Source: Nitratireductor aestuarii (lineage in GTDB: Bacteria; Pseudomonadota; Alphaproteobacteria; Rhizobiales; Rhizobiaceae). From it: a DNA stretch of 64,000 bases. The stretch spans positions 434,001-498,000 of the forward strand of contig NZ_BMIF01000001.1 of the NCBI RefSeq assembly GCF_014641695.1. The letters run 5' to 3'. A program made the position numbers and the translations under genes. The first letter of the stretch is position 1, and every line of letters starts with the position of its first letter. This document shows, piece after piece, positions 19,224 to 28,641 of this stretch. The notes beneath the pieces are model-generated. The model was not told the origin of the DNA and ran no database searches. It saw only the letters and a list, made by a program, of their open reading frames with translations.

Positions 19224-21125
19224 CTATATACCAACCTGTGTACCGATATCGACGACCCGGTCTGCCGGTATGGCGTAATAGGCACTTGCGTTGGTGGCGA
19301 AAGCTGACATGGCGATGAAGATCTTCTCCTGTATCCGGGGCAGTGTGGAGATCCGCGACCGGCGGAGCGTGCGACGCGAAAGGAAGAAGGACGTTTCCAT
19401 GATCTCGAAACTCCAGCCTTCTTCCTCGTGCCGGGCAAGCGCCAGGGGAACGTTCGGTTTCTCCATGTAGCCGAAGCGGATGATCGCCTGACGGAAAAGC
19501 GGGTTCAGCACCTCCATGGACACGCGCTGATCGTCTCGTACATAGGGTTCTGGCATGGTCTTCACGGTCAGGATCAGGTTACGCTCGTGCAGCACCTTGT
19601 AGTGCTTCAGGCTGTGCAGCAGCGCTGTCGGCGTGCTTTCCGGATCGCTCGACATGAAGACCGCCTGTCCCGGCACCAGAGGCGGAGGGTTTCTGTTCAG
19701 CCGGTCAACGATCTCCTGCATCGGCACCTCGGTTCGCCTCGTCTTCTCGTAAAGCGTGCGCGATCCCCTCACCCAGGTGACCATGAGAAGAATGACCACT
19801 GCCGCGATGGCGAGCGAGACCCATCCCCCATGCACGACCTTCAGGACATTGGCAGACAGGAAGGCTGTCTCGATCAGGCCGAAGAAGCCGAAGAGCAGGA
19901 GTGCAAGGGCAAGATTCCAGCGCCAAATGCGCCGGGCCACAACAACCATCAGGACCGAGGTTACCAGCATGGCGCCCGTGACCGAGATGCCGTAGGCGGA
20001 GGCAAGTCGCGTGGAATCGCCAAACCAGACGACAAGCAGCAGCACGCCCGTGGCGATGATCCAGTTGGCAACAGGCAGATAGATCTGTCCCTCCTGTGTC
20101 TCTGAAGTATGTCGGATTTCCGTTCGCGGCAGCAGGTTGAGCTGAACCGCCTGACGGGCAGCCGAGAAAGCGCCGGTGATCACGGCCTGGCTCGCGATAA
20201 TGGTCGCAATCGTCGCGAGTAGCGTGAATGGCAGCAATGCCCAGCCCGCATTCATTTCGAAAAACGGATTGTCGATCCTACCGTCATGGGCCAGCACATA
20301 GGCGCCCTGCCCGAAATAATTGGCAAGCAGGCAGGGAAATACGATCCAGAACCACGCGCGGATGATCGGCCTGCGGCCAAAATGGCCGAGATCAGCATAG
20401 AGCGCCTCCGCACCCGTCACCGCCAGGAATACGGCGCCAAGCGTGACGAAACCTGTCACCGGCGCGCGGACGAAAAACCCGATTGCGTGGAATGGATCCA
20501 CCGCAAAAAGCACATGCGGGTCGTCCCAGATATGCACGAGCCCCGAAAGACCGAGCGCCAGGAACCAGACGAACATCACGGGAGCAAAGACGGCGGCGAC
20601 CCTGTGGGTGCCGAACCGCTGCCCCATGAACAGAGCGAGCAGAATGACCACCGTGATGGGCACTACCCATGGCTCGACGCCGGGGGCCGCTATCGACAGA
20701 CCTTCGACGGCGGAGAGAACAGAGATCGCCGGCGTGATCATGGCGTCGCCGAAGAAGAGACCTACCCCCACCATTCCGAGGCCCAGAATAGCCGTCGAAT
20801 ATTTCTGGTTCATGCGCCGAGACAGCGCCATCAGCGACAGGATCCCGCCCTCGCCCCGGTTATCGGCGCGCAGCACGAAGCAGACGTATTTGATCGAGAC
20901 AGTGATGAACAATGCCCAGACGATGAGCGACAGGATGCCTGGCACATCCTCGCGAGCTATTGTCGGAAGAGAACTTCCGCTCGCATGCAGCGCCTGCCTG
21001 AAGGCGTAGATGGGGCTTGTTCCGATGTCCCCGTAGACGACGCCAAGGGCGGCGAGCGTAGCACTCTGCCGCCACGAGGCTGGCGCCGCGGCGACACTTG
21101 CCATTCTGCTGGAATCTTCGTGCAT
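19224..21125 (-). CDS. kup: low-affinity potassium transporter Kup
   Basis: A 633-residue K+/H+ symporter of the KUP/HAK family. The opening LGVVYGDIGTSPIYAF is the family signature, twelve membrane helices follow, and a cytoplasmic C-terminal domain of about 170 residues closes the chain. Length is normal. The start at 21125 (MHEDSSRMAS) has GGAG five bases upstream; the frame is open to 21311 but that extension is unlike the family. It is transcribed towards rlpA, with the histidine kinase 118 bases upstream on the same strand. Confidence 0.94.
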   Translation of the reverse strand: MHEDSSRMASVAAAPASWRQSATLAALGVVYGDIGTSPIYAFRQALHASGSSLPTIAREDVPGILSLIVWALFITVSIKYVCFVLRADNRGEGGILSLMALSRRMNQKYSTAILGLGMVGVGLFFGDAMITPAISVLSAVEGLSIAAPGVEPWVVPITVVILLALFMGQRFGTHRVAAVFAPVMFVWFLALGLSGLVHIWDDPHVLFAVDPFHAIGFFVRAPVTGFVTLGAVFLAVTGAEALYADLGHFGRRPIIRAWFWIVFPCLLANYFGQGAYVLAHDGRIDNPFFEMNAGWALLPFTLLATIATIIASQAVITGAFSAARQAVQLNLLPRTEIRHTSETQEGQIYLPVANWIIATGVLLLVVWFGDSTRLASAYGISVTGAMLVTSVLMVVVARRIWRWNLALALLLFGFFGLIETAFLSANVLKVVHGGWVSLAIAAVVILLMVTWVRGSRTLYEKTRRTEVPMQEIVDRLNRNPPPLVPGQAVFMSSDPESTPTALLHSLKHYKVLHERNLILTVKTMPEPYVRDDQRVSMEVLNPLFRQAIIRFGYMEKPNVPLALARHEEEGWSFEIMETSFFLSRRTLRRSRISTLPRIQEKIFIAMSAFATNASAYYAIPADRVVDIGTQVGI

Positions 21126-21243
21126 TCCGGCTCCGCCAGAGCGGGAGCCGTGCTTCCGCCGATGCTCCCAAGCCCCGTTGCAAGCGGCATAGGCCGGAAT
21201 TGCAGCAAATGTTGGCCGGAACCCCGCCTCCGGCCAGCTTATC

Positions 21244-22302
21244 TCACGCCTCGGATTCCATCCGGGAGGGCGGCGGCACCACAAGATTTGGATTGGCGAG
21301 CACACTTGCAACGGGGGCCACGAGCGACCAGATCACGCCAGCCTCCGTAGTCTGGAAAGTCGCCGTCCCGCCAAAGATCTCCGACGACAGTCGCGTCAGC
21401 ACAACGGTGCCGAAGCCGCCGGAAAGATGCGACGAGTCCGGTTCGGCTGCGATGCCTGCGGAATTTTCTTCCCACCGAAGCACAAAGCTCTGTCCGTAAG
21501 GCTCGATATTCTCGACACCCCATTGCACATTGATATGGCCTCGGGCCGCACCAAGGACGCCATACTTCACCGAGTTCGTGGTGAGCTCGTGGAGCGCGAT
21601 GCCGAGATGCTGGACGGCTGCCGGAACGACCGTCACCAGCGGACCGGAAATGCTCACCAGGTCTTCGTGCGAGACGACGTTCAGCTGCGCCATCAGCAGG
21701 TCTGCAACGCTGGCGCCATGCCAGTCAGCGGCCACCAGAAGATCATGGGAGCTGGCAAGCGCCATAACCCGCTGCCGCACCTTCTGTGCAAACTCCTGGG
21801 TAGAGCCGGTCCGCCGCGAGGTCTCGTTGATGATCGAGAGGATCACCGCGTATTGGTTCTTCACGCGATGGTTCACCTCGCGCAACAGCATGCGGATGCG
21901 CTGCTCGTTCTCCTGAGCCGCAGAAATGTCGCGCGCGATCTTGGAGGCGCCGACGATCTTGCCGCTCACATCCTTGATCGGCGAAATGGTGAGGGATACC
22001 GGCACAAGGCTCCCATCCTTGCGCACGCGCACGGTCTGGAAGGTCTCGACACGCTCGCCAAGCTTGATCCGCGCGAGGATGTTGGCTTCCTCATCATAGC
22101 GGTTCGGCGGGATCAGCATGAGCACCGGCTTGCCGATAGCTTCCTCGGCGGAATAGCCGAAAAGCTGCTCGGCAGCCGCGTTCCAGGTGCGGATTATGCC
22201 GTTCAGGTCCTTGCTGACGATGGCGTCAAAGGAGGAGTCAACGATAGCCGACAGCCGCGCGTCTGCAACAGCCGCCAAAGGAAAGTCATTCTGGTCAGTC
22301 AC
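21244..22302 (-). CDS. PAS-domain sensor histidine kinase, HWE/HisKA_2 type
   Basis: A 352-residue soluble kinase. An N-terminal PAS domain (about 15-125, with GIIRTWNAAAEQLFGYSAEE and a PAC tail) precedes a dimerisation helix with the phosphoacceptor in EVNHRVKN (H145). The ATPase part has HELTTNSVKYG and the LRWEE block with the W-x-E that gives HWE kinases their name. There are no membrane helices, so it senses a cytoplasmic signal, possibly light or redox through PAS; ligand residues for a flavin were not recognised. No response regulator gene is adjacent. A possible EcfG-type promoter lies upstream. Confidence 0.9.
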   Translation of the reverse strand: MTDQNDFPLAAVADARLSAIVDSSFDAIVSKDLNGIIRTWNAAAEQLFGYSAEEAIGKPVLMLIPPNRYDEEANILARIKLGERVETFQTVRVRKDGSLVPVSLTISPIKDVSGKIVGASKIARDISAAQENEQRIRMLLREVNHRVKNQYAVILSIINETSRRTGSTQEFAQKVRQRVMALASSHDLLVAADWHGASVADLLMAQLNVVSHEDLVSISGPLVTVVPAAVQHLGIALHELTTNSVKYGVLGAARGHINVQWGVENIEPYGQSFVLRWEENSAGIAAEPDSSHLSGGFGTVVLTRLSSEIFGGTATFQTTEAGVIWSLVAPVASVLANPNLVVPPPSRMESEA

Positions 22303-22331
22303 AAGGCCCTCACCTCAATCGCACACCACAA

Positions 22332-22356
22332 AACTGAACTAGGCGTAAAACGTTCC
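22332..22356 (-). promoter_or_regulatory. possible EcfG (general stress sigma factor) promoter of the histidine kinase
   Basis: On the minus strand, GGAAC (22356-22352) is followed after 16 bases by AGTT (22335-22332), 30 bases before the kinase start. The consensus is GGAAC-N16/17-CGTT, so one position of the -10 differs. Confidence 0.35.
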
Positions 22357-22617
22357 ACGGCAACCAAAATGATTGTTGTCGCGACGGCTCCCAACTGCAC
22401 AATTAGCGGTATCCTGCGCCGAAGACATGATGGCACTACCCAACATCAAGCCCCAAGTACAGCCATCCGGGGTGTATTATAGGTCCCGTCTTGGCTTATG
22501 CGCAACTTATGGTTGTTTTGACTGATGTGCATTATGGATGTTGCGGATCACCCCGAGCACCCTTGCGCTTACGCGGGAGTGATCACTGCAGCCGGACGTT
22601 ACGCGTGCTGTGGGACG

Positions 22618-22645
22618 TTGACGCCGCATCGCAGCCTGCTATAAG
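22618..22645 (+). promoter_or_regulatory. promoter of tRNA-Ser
   Basis: TTGACG and TATAAG stand 16 bases apart and about 65 bases before the mature tRNA 5' end, a strong housekeeping promoter for this clade. Confidence 0.6.
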
Positions 22646-22709
22646 CCGACTCCACTTGCAGCGGTTACGGCCCACGTCACAAGAGTCGTGGTAATCGAAC
22701 CGACTGACT

Positions 22710-22799
22710 GGAGGGATGGCCGAGCGGTTTAAGGCACCGGTCTTGAAAACCGGCGTGGCAGTGATGTCACCGTGGGTTCGAATCCCACTCCCTCCGCCA
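22710..22799 (+). tRNA. tRNA-Ser (anticodon UGA)
   Basis: A 90-nt class II tRNA with a perfect seven-pair acceptor stem (GGAGGGA with TCCCTCC), the GGCCGAG-GTTTAAGGC D arm, anticodon loop CTTGAAA giving UGA, a long variable arm (GTGGCAGTGATGTCACC) and the T arm GGGTTCGAATCCC. Discriminator G is followed by an encoded CCA at 22797-22799. It reads UCA and UCG/UCU codons by wobble. Confidence 0.97.
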
Positions 22800-22825
22800 C
22801 TTTGGCAACTCTCAAAACATAGGCG

Positions 22826-23563
22826 CTATCGCCTGTTGAACAGGCTCATCAATGGCGCGAGCTTGCCCTGAACGAGAGCCGGTCGGCAGAGGCCGAATTT
22901 GCCGAGAAAGCCGATAACGCACTCGCAGACCTCAACCGACAGATCCATCATTTCGGCAGTCGAAGCGTTGCGGATCGCATCCATTGGTGCCTGGACATAG
23001 CCACGCTTGATGGCGGATTGACCGAGACAGCTGGCTGCCCGGGTCTGCATGTCGGCCTTGTCCCGGTTGTTCCAGAGGAACCGCGCAAAGTTTCCAGCCG
23101 TCCGCAGACAGTCGTCCCGTCCCGCGCAAGCGGTGCGTGCAGCGCTCGAGAGTTGCTGGACCATGGAACTGAGCGGACCGCTCTGCTCGGCCGGGGGATC
23201 GGGAAACGGCGACGGTGGATCCGGGAAGATTGTGGTCGGATCTTCCTCAACTGTAACGGGCGGAGCGACCTGTGGCTCCTCAGTGCCCGGTGGGAGTTCG
23301 AGAAACTCTTCGCTTGATGGCGACGGTGGATCCGGGAAGATTGTCGTCGCATCTTCTTCAACTGCGACTGGTGGAGCGACCTGCGGCTCCTCAGTGGCCG
23401 GCGGGAGTTCGAGCAACTCTTCCACTGATGGCGACGGTTGCTCATCTTTGGCAGTTGGTCCATTCGGGACCTGCTGATGCTCTATGGTACTTGCAGGGAC
23501 ATCATCTGCGATGGCGGAAGTCACCAGAACAACCGAGGCGATCCCGGCAAGCAGTATTCTCAT
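22826..23563 (-). CDS. secreted protein with a Pro/Glu-rich 37-residue tandem repeat, function unknown
   Basis: About 245 residues, not recognised as a named family. A signal peptide (MRILLAGIASVVLVTSAIA) leads to a low-complexity region in which a 37-residue unit (LLELPPATEEPQVAPPV and IFPDPPSP segments) occurs twice and begins a third time. The C-terminal 110 residues are helical, with cysteines at CAGRDDC, CLGQS, CEC and LCRPAL, probably disulfide-bonded in the periplasm. The start at 23563 gives a clean signal peptide; the frame runs to 23626. Its 3' end is 26 bases from tRNA-Ser. Confidence 0.72.
   Translation of the reverse strand: MRILLAGIASVVLVTSAIADDVPASTIEHQQVPNGPTAKDEQPSPSVEELLELPPATEEPQVAPPVAVEEDATTIFPDPPSPSSEEFLELPPGTEEPQVAPPVTVEEDPTTIFPDPPSPFPDPPAEQSGPLSSMVQQLSSAARTACAGRDDCLRTAGNFARFLWNNRDKADMQTRAASCLGQSAIKRGYVQAPMDAIRNASTAEMMDLSVEVCECVIGFLGKFGLCRPALVQGKLAPLMSLFNRR
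23208..23429 (-). repeat. two direct copies of a 111-bp in-frame repeat
   Basis: The copies at 23208-23318 and 23319-23429 are nearly identical and both begin GGCGACGGTGGATCCGGGAA. A third copy starts at 23430 and breaks off. The period of exactly 37 codons keeps the frame, so the number of copies may vary between strains. Confidence 0.85.
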
Positions 23564-23823
23564 CAAGCGTCCCGTCCAAACACTGGCAACTGAAGATTTG
23601 GCCACCTTACCGGCCGAATGCGGCAATGTCGGGATGGCGCGGCTCGCCCAGGTTGGATGAATCAGCGCTAAACCTGATCGCCATCACAAAAGGCGCCGGA
23701 TCTAAAGCATTTCGTTCGGCTGATCCCATCCAGTGCGAGTTACGGGATTGATGCGGCCCGCAGGCTCCCTATTGCTCGCCCAGCCGAAGATGTTGTCCCC
23801 ACACCGAACAAGAACGTTCGAGA

Positions 23824-23853
23824 AGAAAAAAGGCGCCGTAGAACCAGCGCCTT
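23824..23853 (-). terminator. Rho-independent terminator after ssb
   Basis: On the minus strand AAGGCGC pairs with GCGCCTT (loop of about ten bases) and runs straight into TTTTTTC, 31 bases after the ssb stop. Confidence 0.88.
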
Positions 23854-23883
23854 TCCAGAAGATATTCGCGCAAATCTTCAGCC

Positions 23884-24381
23884 TTAGAACGGGATCTCGT
23901 CGTCCATGTCGCGGCCGAAACCGCCACCGCCGCCGCCGCCACCCATGTTGTCCATTGGGGCTGACTGGCCGAAGTCGGAGCCGCGGTTGCTGCCACCACC
24001 GTAGCCGACCTGGCCGCCGCCGCCCTCACCGCGCGAATCGAGCATCTGCAGTTCGCCACGGAATTTCTGCAGCACGATTTCCGTCGTGTAGCGGTCGTTG
24101 CCGTTCTGGTCCTGCCACTTGCGCGTCTGCAGCTGACCTTCGACGTAGACCTTGGCGCCCTTCTTCAGGTACTGCTCGGCAACCTTTGCCAGGTTCTCGT
24201 TGAAGATGACGACCGAGTGCCATTCCGTCCGGTCACGGCGCTCACCCGAGCTACGGTCGCGCCAGCTTTCCGACGTCGCAATCCGCAGGTTCACCACCGG
24301 CTCACCCGAATTCAAACGGCGTACCTCCGGGTCCGCACCCAGGTTGCCGACCAGAATAACCTTGTTCACGCTGCCCGCCAT
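23884..24381 (-). CDS. ssb: single-stranded DNA-binding protein
   Basis: A 165-residue SSB. The OB fold occupies residues 1-110 ([41 protein letters not shown]), followed by a Gly-rich disordered linker and the acidic tip DDEIPF that recruits repair and replication proteins. The start at 24381 has GGAG seven bases upstream and matches the family N terminus; the open frame to 24456 is not needed. Upstream lies a LexA box, as expected for an SOS-induced copy. Confidence 0.96.
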   Translation of the reverse strand: MAGSVNKVILVGNLGADPEVRRLNSGEPVVNLRIATSESWRDRSSGERRDRTEWHSVVIFNENLAKVAEQYLKKGAKVYVEGQLQTRKWQDQNGNDRYTTEIVLQKFRGELQMLDSRGEGGGGQVGYGGGSNRGSDFGQSAPMDNMGGGGGGGGFGRDMDDEIPF

Positions 24382-24532
24382 GGCAAAACTCCATTCAACT
24401 ACGTTGGCGAGAGACAGCTGCAAGGATAACGATCCGCAGCCACCCGTCTCATTCATGTGCCCATTCTATTTGAACAGCACGAAACTTGCGCGCCTCAACC
24501 GGCAATCCGCCGAGCCGTCCACAGTTCATTTG

Positions 24533-24547
24533 GTTCTTCATTTGTTC
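24533..24547 (-). promoter_or_regulatory. LexA (SOS) box upstream of ssb
   Basis: GTTC-TTCATTT-GTTC is an exact match to the alphaproteobacterial LexA operator GTTC-N7-GTTC. It lies 152 bases before the ssb start. Confidence 0.75.
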
Positions 24548-25289
24548 TAATGCAATTTTTGATCCTGTTCAACTGTCCGTTGAAATTTTCCCTTGTGTAG
24601 TCACAGTTTCTGCTGTTGAGAGGATGCAGCTGGGCCCACCCAGGCAATGCGCGGGCATACCTGCACTGGCGGGGACCAGCTTGGGAGTGCCACCCGGCGC
24701 GAATTCCGATGGCCAATTCGGAGCCATGCGGGCCCCGGACGTCTCGTCCATGTACTCCCACGTATCGATACCGTCGCCTGCTCGTCGTCGAACAGGAATG
24801 AGGTAAGCGCCGTGCTCGGCTGGTTTTGCCGACCCCGGTGATGCCTGAGGGCGCGAAATGAGCCCCTCTTCTTGCTGCTCACAATCGAACGCCCCGTTGC
24901 CATCAATGGCAAACGGGGCCGCTACGACATTTCACGATGAATCTTCCGAATTCGAGTTCGGATCTCTAAAGGGCAGCCTGAAGCTTGCCCAGCATATTTT
25001 CCAGCGATGTAGGTGATCAACCGGCCCGTTGCTGGTCGTGGTGCAGATGCACCTTTGCAACTTCGCCCCTGCCTCGGTTAACCGTGGCAGCAGAAGAGCA
25101 ATTCAGCCCGTTTACCGGCTGTGGCTCCACTCTTCGGTGGAGCCGGACGATTGGTCGGGTGGATTCATGCCTCCCTCCGTGTTCGTTGCTCCTAACCATT
25201 CGCTCAGATTGAACTGAACTATGGTGGATTGATTCTGCGTCCATTGGCCGCCGCCGTCAACCCCCTAATGTCGCAAATGTCAGGAGAGC
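24548..25289. other. 742-base gap without a supported gene between the two LexA boxes
   Basis: Open frames of 60-106 codons exist, but none has a ribosome site together with recognisable protein character. Two strong stem-loops stand out. One at 24891-24919 pairs GCCCCGTTGCC with GGC-A-AACGGGGC around loop ATCAAT. The other at 25123-25144 pairs GGCTCCAC with GTGGAGCC. Neither is followed by a T run, so they may belong to an untranslated leader or a small RNA, or be remnants of a lost gene. Confidence 0.5.
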
Positions 25290-25304
25290 GTTCGTTCTTT
25301 GTTC
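25290..25304 (+). promoter_or_regulatory. LexA (SOS) box upstream of uvrA
   Basis: GTTC-GTTCTTT-GTTC matches GTTC-N7-GTTC exactly, 184 bases before uvrA, a known SOS gene in this class. Confidence 0.85.
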
Positions 25305-25488
25305 TTTTTGCTTGCGCTGGCAGGAAAAAGGCACCAAAAGATAAGCGCAACCTGGATTAGGGTGCGGCCAGCTGCCGCCGGGCGTCGACATTTCGCGTCG
25401 AGTTCCTACATGACGCTGATGTCGCTCGAACGCGGCTTTCTGCACGGACACTGACTGTCACCGATTAGAGTAGAGCGGCCCTAGAAGC

Positions 25489-28410
25489 ATGCCCGAACAT
25501 AAATTCATTTCCATACGTGGCGCCCGCGAACACAACCTGAAGAATATCGATCTTGACCTGCCACGGGAAAAGCTGATCGTGATGACGGGACTGTCCGGTT
25601 CGGGCAAGTCTTCGCTGGCCTTCGACACCATCTATGCCGAGGGGCAGCGGCGGTACGTGGAAAGCCTGTCGGCCTATGCGCGCCAGTTCCTGGAGATGAT
25701 GCAGAAGCCGGACGTCGACCAGATTGACGGCCTGTCCCCCGCCATTTCGATCGAGCAGAAGACGACGTCGAAGAACCCGCGCTCGACGGTCGGCACCGTC
25801 ACGGAAATCTACGACTACATGCGCCTTTTATTCGCGCGCGTGGGTGTGCCCTATTCGCCGGCCACGGGCCTGCCGATCGAGAGCCAGACGGTCAGCCAGA
25901 TGGTCGATCGCATCCTGGCGCTCGAAGAAGGCACGCGCCTCTATATCGTCGCGCCTATCGTGATCGGTCGCAAAGGCGAGTACCGCAAGGAATTCGCCGA
26001 GCTGCAGAAGAAGGGTTTCCAGCGCGTCAAGGTGGACGGGCAGTTCTACGAGATCGCCGATGTGCCCACGCTCGACAAGAAGCTGTCGCATTATATCGAC
26101 GTGGTCGTGGACCGCATCGTCGTGCGGCCCGACATTGCGACGCGCCTTGCGGACTCCGTCGAGACGGCGCTGAGGCTCACCGATGGTCTCTGCGCGGCGG
26201 AATATGCCGATCGCCCGCTCCCGGCGGAGGTGCTTGCGCAGCCAAACCGCTCGAAGAACGAGACGCACGAGCGGCTGATCTTCTCGGAAAAGTTCGCCTG
26301 CCCGGTCTCCGGCTTCACCATTCCCGAGATCGAGCCGCGGCTCTTCTCCTTCAACAATCCCGCCGGCGCCTGCCCCACCTGCGATGGCCTCGGCAGCCAG
26401 AGCGCGATCAATCCGGACCTCATCGTTCCGGACGAGAACGCCATCCTGCGCGAAGGCGCGATTGCGCCATGGGCCAAATCGACCTCGCCTTATTACCTGC
26501 AGACGCTGGAAGCGCTCGGCCGCGAATATGGCTTCAAGGTCAGCAACCGCTGGAAGGAGCTTCCGGAGAACGCGCAGAAGGCAATCCTCTACGGAACTGG
26601 CGCCAAGCAGATCGCCTTCGACTATGACGATGGTGTGCGGAGCTACCGTGCCACCAAACCGTTCGAAGGCGTGGTGAACAACCTCCAGCGCCGCTGGAAG
26701 GAAACGGATTCGGCCTGGGCGCGCGAGGAGATCGAGCGTTACATGTCGGCCTACCCCTGCCCCACCTGTAAGGGTTACCGCCTGAAGCCCGAAGCGCTTG
26801 CCGTCAAGATTGACATGCTGCACATCAGCGAAGTGACGGAGATGTCGATCCGCAAGGCGAGCGACTGGTTTTCCGCGCTGCCCGCCAAGCTCAATGACAA
26901 GCAGAACGAGATAGCTGTTCGCATCCTGAAGGAGATCCGCGAGCGTCTTTCGTTCCTGGTTGATGTGGGTCTCGATTACCTCACCCTGTCGCGCGGGTCC
27001 GGCACGCTGTCCGGCGGCGAGAGCCAGCGTATCCGCCTCGCCTCGCAGATCGGTTCGGGCCTCACCGGCGTGCTCTATGTGCTGGACGAACCCTCGATCG
27101 GCCTCCATCAGCGCGACAACGAGCGGCTGCTCGCGACGCTGCGTCACCTGCGCGATCTTGGCAATACGGTCATCGTCGTCGAGCACGATGAGGATGCGGT
27201 TGCCACGGCGGATTATGTGGTGGACATCGGCCCAGCGGCTGGCATTCACGGTGGCCAGGTCATGGCAAAGGGCACCCCTGCCGAAATCATGGCCAACCCC
27301 AACTCGATCACCGGCAAGTATCTGACTGGCGAACTGGCCATTCCCATGCCGAAGGAACGCCGCGAGATTTCGCCGAAGCGGCGGATTCGCGTGGTCGGCG
27401 CTCGTGGCAACAACCTGAAAAACGTCACCGCTGATATCCCGCTCGGCACTTTCACCAGTGTGACGGGCGTCTCTGGCGGCGGCAAGTCGACCTTCCTGAT
27501 CGAGACACTGTTCAAGGCCGCCTCGCGCCGCATCATGGGCTCGCGCGACCATCCTGCCGAACATGACCGCATCGAAGGACTGGAGTTCATCGACAAGGTC
27601 ATCGACATCGATCAGTCGCCGATCGGGCGCACACCGCGATCGAACCCGGCGACCTACACGGGGGCCTTTACGCCCATCCGCGATTGGTTTGCCGGACTGC
27701 CGGAAGCCAAGGCGCGCGGGTATCAGCCCGGCCGCTTCTCGTTCAATATCAAGGGCGGACGGTGCGAAGCATGCCAGGGCGATGGCGTCATCAAGATCGA
27801 GATGCACTTCCTGCCCGACGTTTACGTCACCTGCGACGTCTGCAAGGGCAAGCGCTACAACCGCGAGACGCTGGAAGTTACCTTCAAGGGCAAGTCCATC
27901 GCAGATGTGCTGGAGATGACGGTCGAGGAAGGCGTGGATTTCTTCTCCGCCGTTCCCTCCGTCCGCGACAAGCTCGTGACGCTGTCGCGCGTTGGTCTCG
28001 GTTATATCAAGATCGGCCAGCAGGCGACGACGCTTTCCGGCGGCGAGGCGCAGCGCGTGAAACTCGCCAAGGAGCTGTCGCGCAGGGCGACCGGACGAAC
28101 GCTCTACATCCTCGATGAGCCCACGACTGGCCTGCATTTCCATGATGTAGCCAAGCTTCTTGAAGTTCTGCATGAACTTGTGGATCAGGGAAATACGGTG
28201 GTCGTGATCGAGCATAACCTTGAGGTCATCAAGACATCGGACTGGGTCCTGGACCTTGGACCGGAAGGTGGCGATGGCGGTGGTGAGCTGGTCGTCGCAG
28301 GCTCCATCGAGGAGGTGATGGCCGAGCCGCGCAGCTATACGGGCCAGTTCCTGAAGGAGCTGCTGGACCGTCGGCCCGTGAGCCGGAGGATGCAAGACGC
28401 GGCGGAGTAG
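25489..28410 (+). CDS. uvrA: excinuclease ABC subunit A
   Basis: A 973-residue ABC-type ATPase that finds DNA damage and loads UvrB in nucleotide excision repair. It has two ATPase halves: Walker A GLSGSGKS at 34-41 and GVSGGGKS near 660, and signature motifs [12 protein letters not shown] and [12 protein letters not shown]. The zinc sites show as CPVS...CPTC in the first half and CEAC...CDVC in the second. Length is normal. It is a single gene divergent from ssb, with its own LexA box. A GC-rich imperfect stem at 28413-28468 (CCGTCCCG with CGGGACGG) just after the stop may end the transcript. Confidence 0.98.
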   Translation: MPEHKFISIRGAREHNLKNIDLDLPREKLIVMTGLSGSGKSSLAFDTIYAEGQRRYVESLSAYARQFLEMMQKPDVDQIDGLSPAISIEQKTTSKNPRSTVGTVTEIYDYMRLLFARVGVPYSPATGLPIESQTVSQMVDRILALEEGTRLYIVAPIVIGRKGEYRKEFAELQKKGFQRVKVDGQFYEIADVPTLDKKLSHYIDVVVDRIVVRPDIATRLADSVETALRLTDGLCAAEYADRPLPAEVLAQPNRSKNETHERLIFSEKFACPVSGFTIPEIEPRLFSFNNPAGACPTCDGLGSQSAINPDLIVPDENAILREGAIAPWAKSTSPYYLQTLEALGREYGFKVSNRWKELPENAQKAILYGTGAKQIAFDYDDGVRSYRATKPFEGVVNNLQRRWKETDSAWAREEIERYMSAYPCPTCKGYRLKPEALAVKIDMLHISEVTEMSIRKASDWFSALPAKLNDKQNEIAVRILKEIRERLSFLVDVGLDYLTLSRGSGTLSGGESQRIRLASQIGSGLTGVLYVLDEPSIGLHQRDNERLLATLRHLRDLGNTVIVVEHDEDAVATADYVVDIGPAAGIHGGQVMAKGTPAEIMANPNSITGKYLTGELAIPMPKERREISPKRRIRVVGARGNNLKNVTADIPLGTFTSVTGVSGGGKSTFLIETLFKAASRRIMGSRDHPAEHDRIEGLEFIDKVIDIDQSPIGRTPRSNPATYTGAFTPIRDWFAGLPEAKARGYQPGRFSFNIKGGRCEACQGDGVIKIEMHFLPDVYVTCDVCKGKRYNRETLEVTFKGKSIADVLEMTVEEGVDFFSAVPSVRDKLVTLSRVGLGYIKIGQQATTLSGGEAQRVKLAKELSRRATGRTLYILDEPTTGLHFHDVAKLLEVLHELVDQGNTVVVIEHNLEVIKTSDWVLDLGPEGGDGGGELVVAGSIEEVMAEPRSYTGQFLKELLDRRPVSRRMQDAAE

Positions 28411-28641
28411 TTCCGTCCCGCTGCTACAGCAATTGCCGGGTATCCGCGAACCGGCGGACACGGGACGGCAATAGCGACGGCCAGGAGCATTTCAGCGTTG
28501 TGACGTAAGGCTGTAGTGTTCCAGGGAGGAGCTGCCCTAAGCGGCATCAGGGATGAAGCTGGGCGGTGATCGCCCGGCTTCACAGGATGACGCCCCCGTG
28601 GGAGTGCGGGTGAGGTTCCAAAGCATTGAGGAGGTGCAGAC

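Noticed and set aside
23208-23429. CRISPR-like repeat
   Set aside because: The repeats are contiguous 111-bp in-frame coding units without spacers.
24486-24806. 106-codon plus-strand frame in the ssb-uvrA gap
   Set aside because: Composition and start context give no support, and no family is recognisable. It remains possible that it is a decayed gene.
25828-28461. 877-codon open frame antisense to uvrA
   Set aside because: It mirrors uvrA codon for codon position in a GC-rich genome, has no ribosome site or domain, and uvrA itself is complete.
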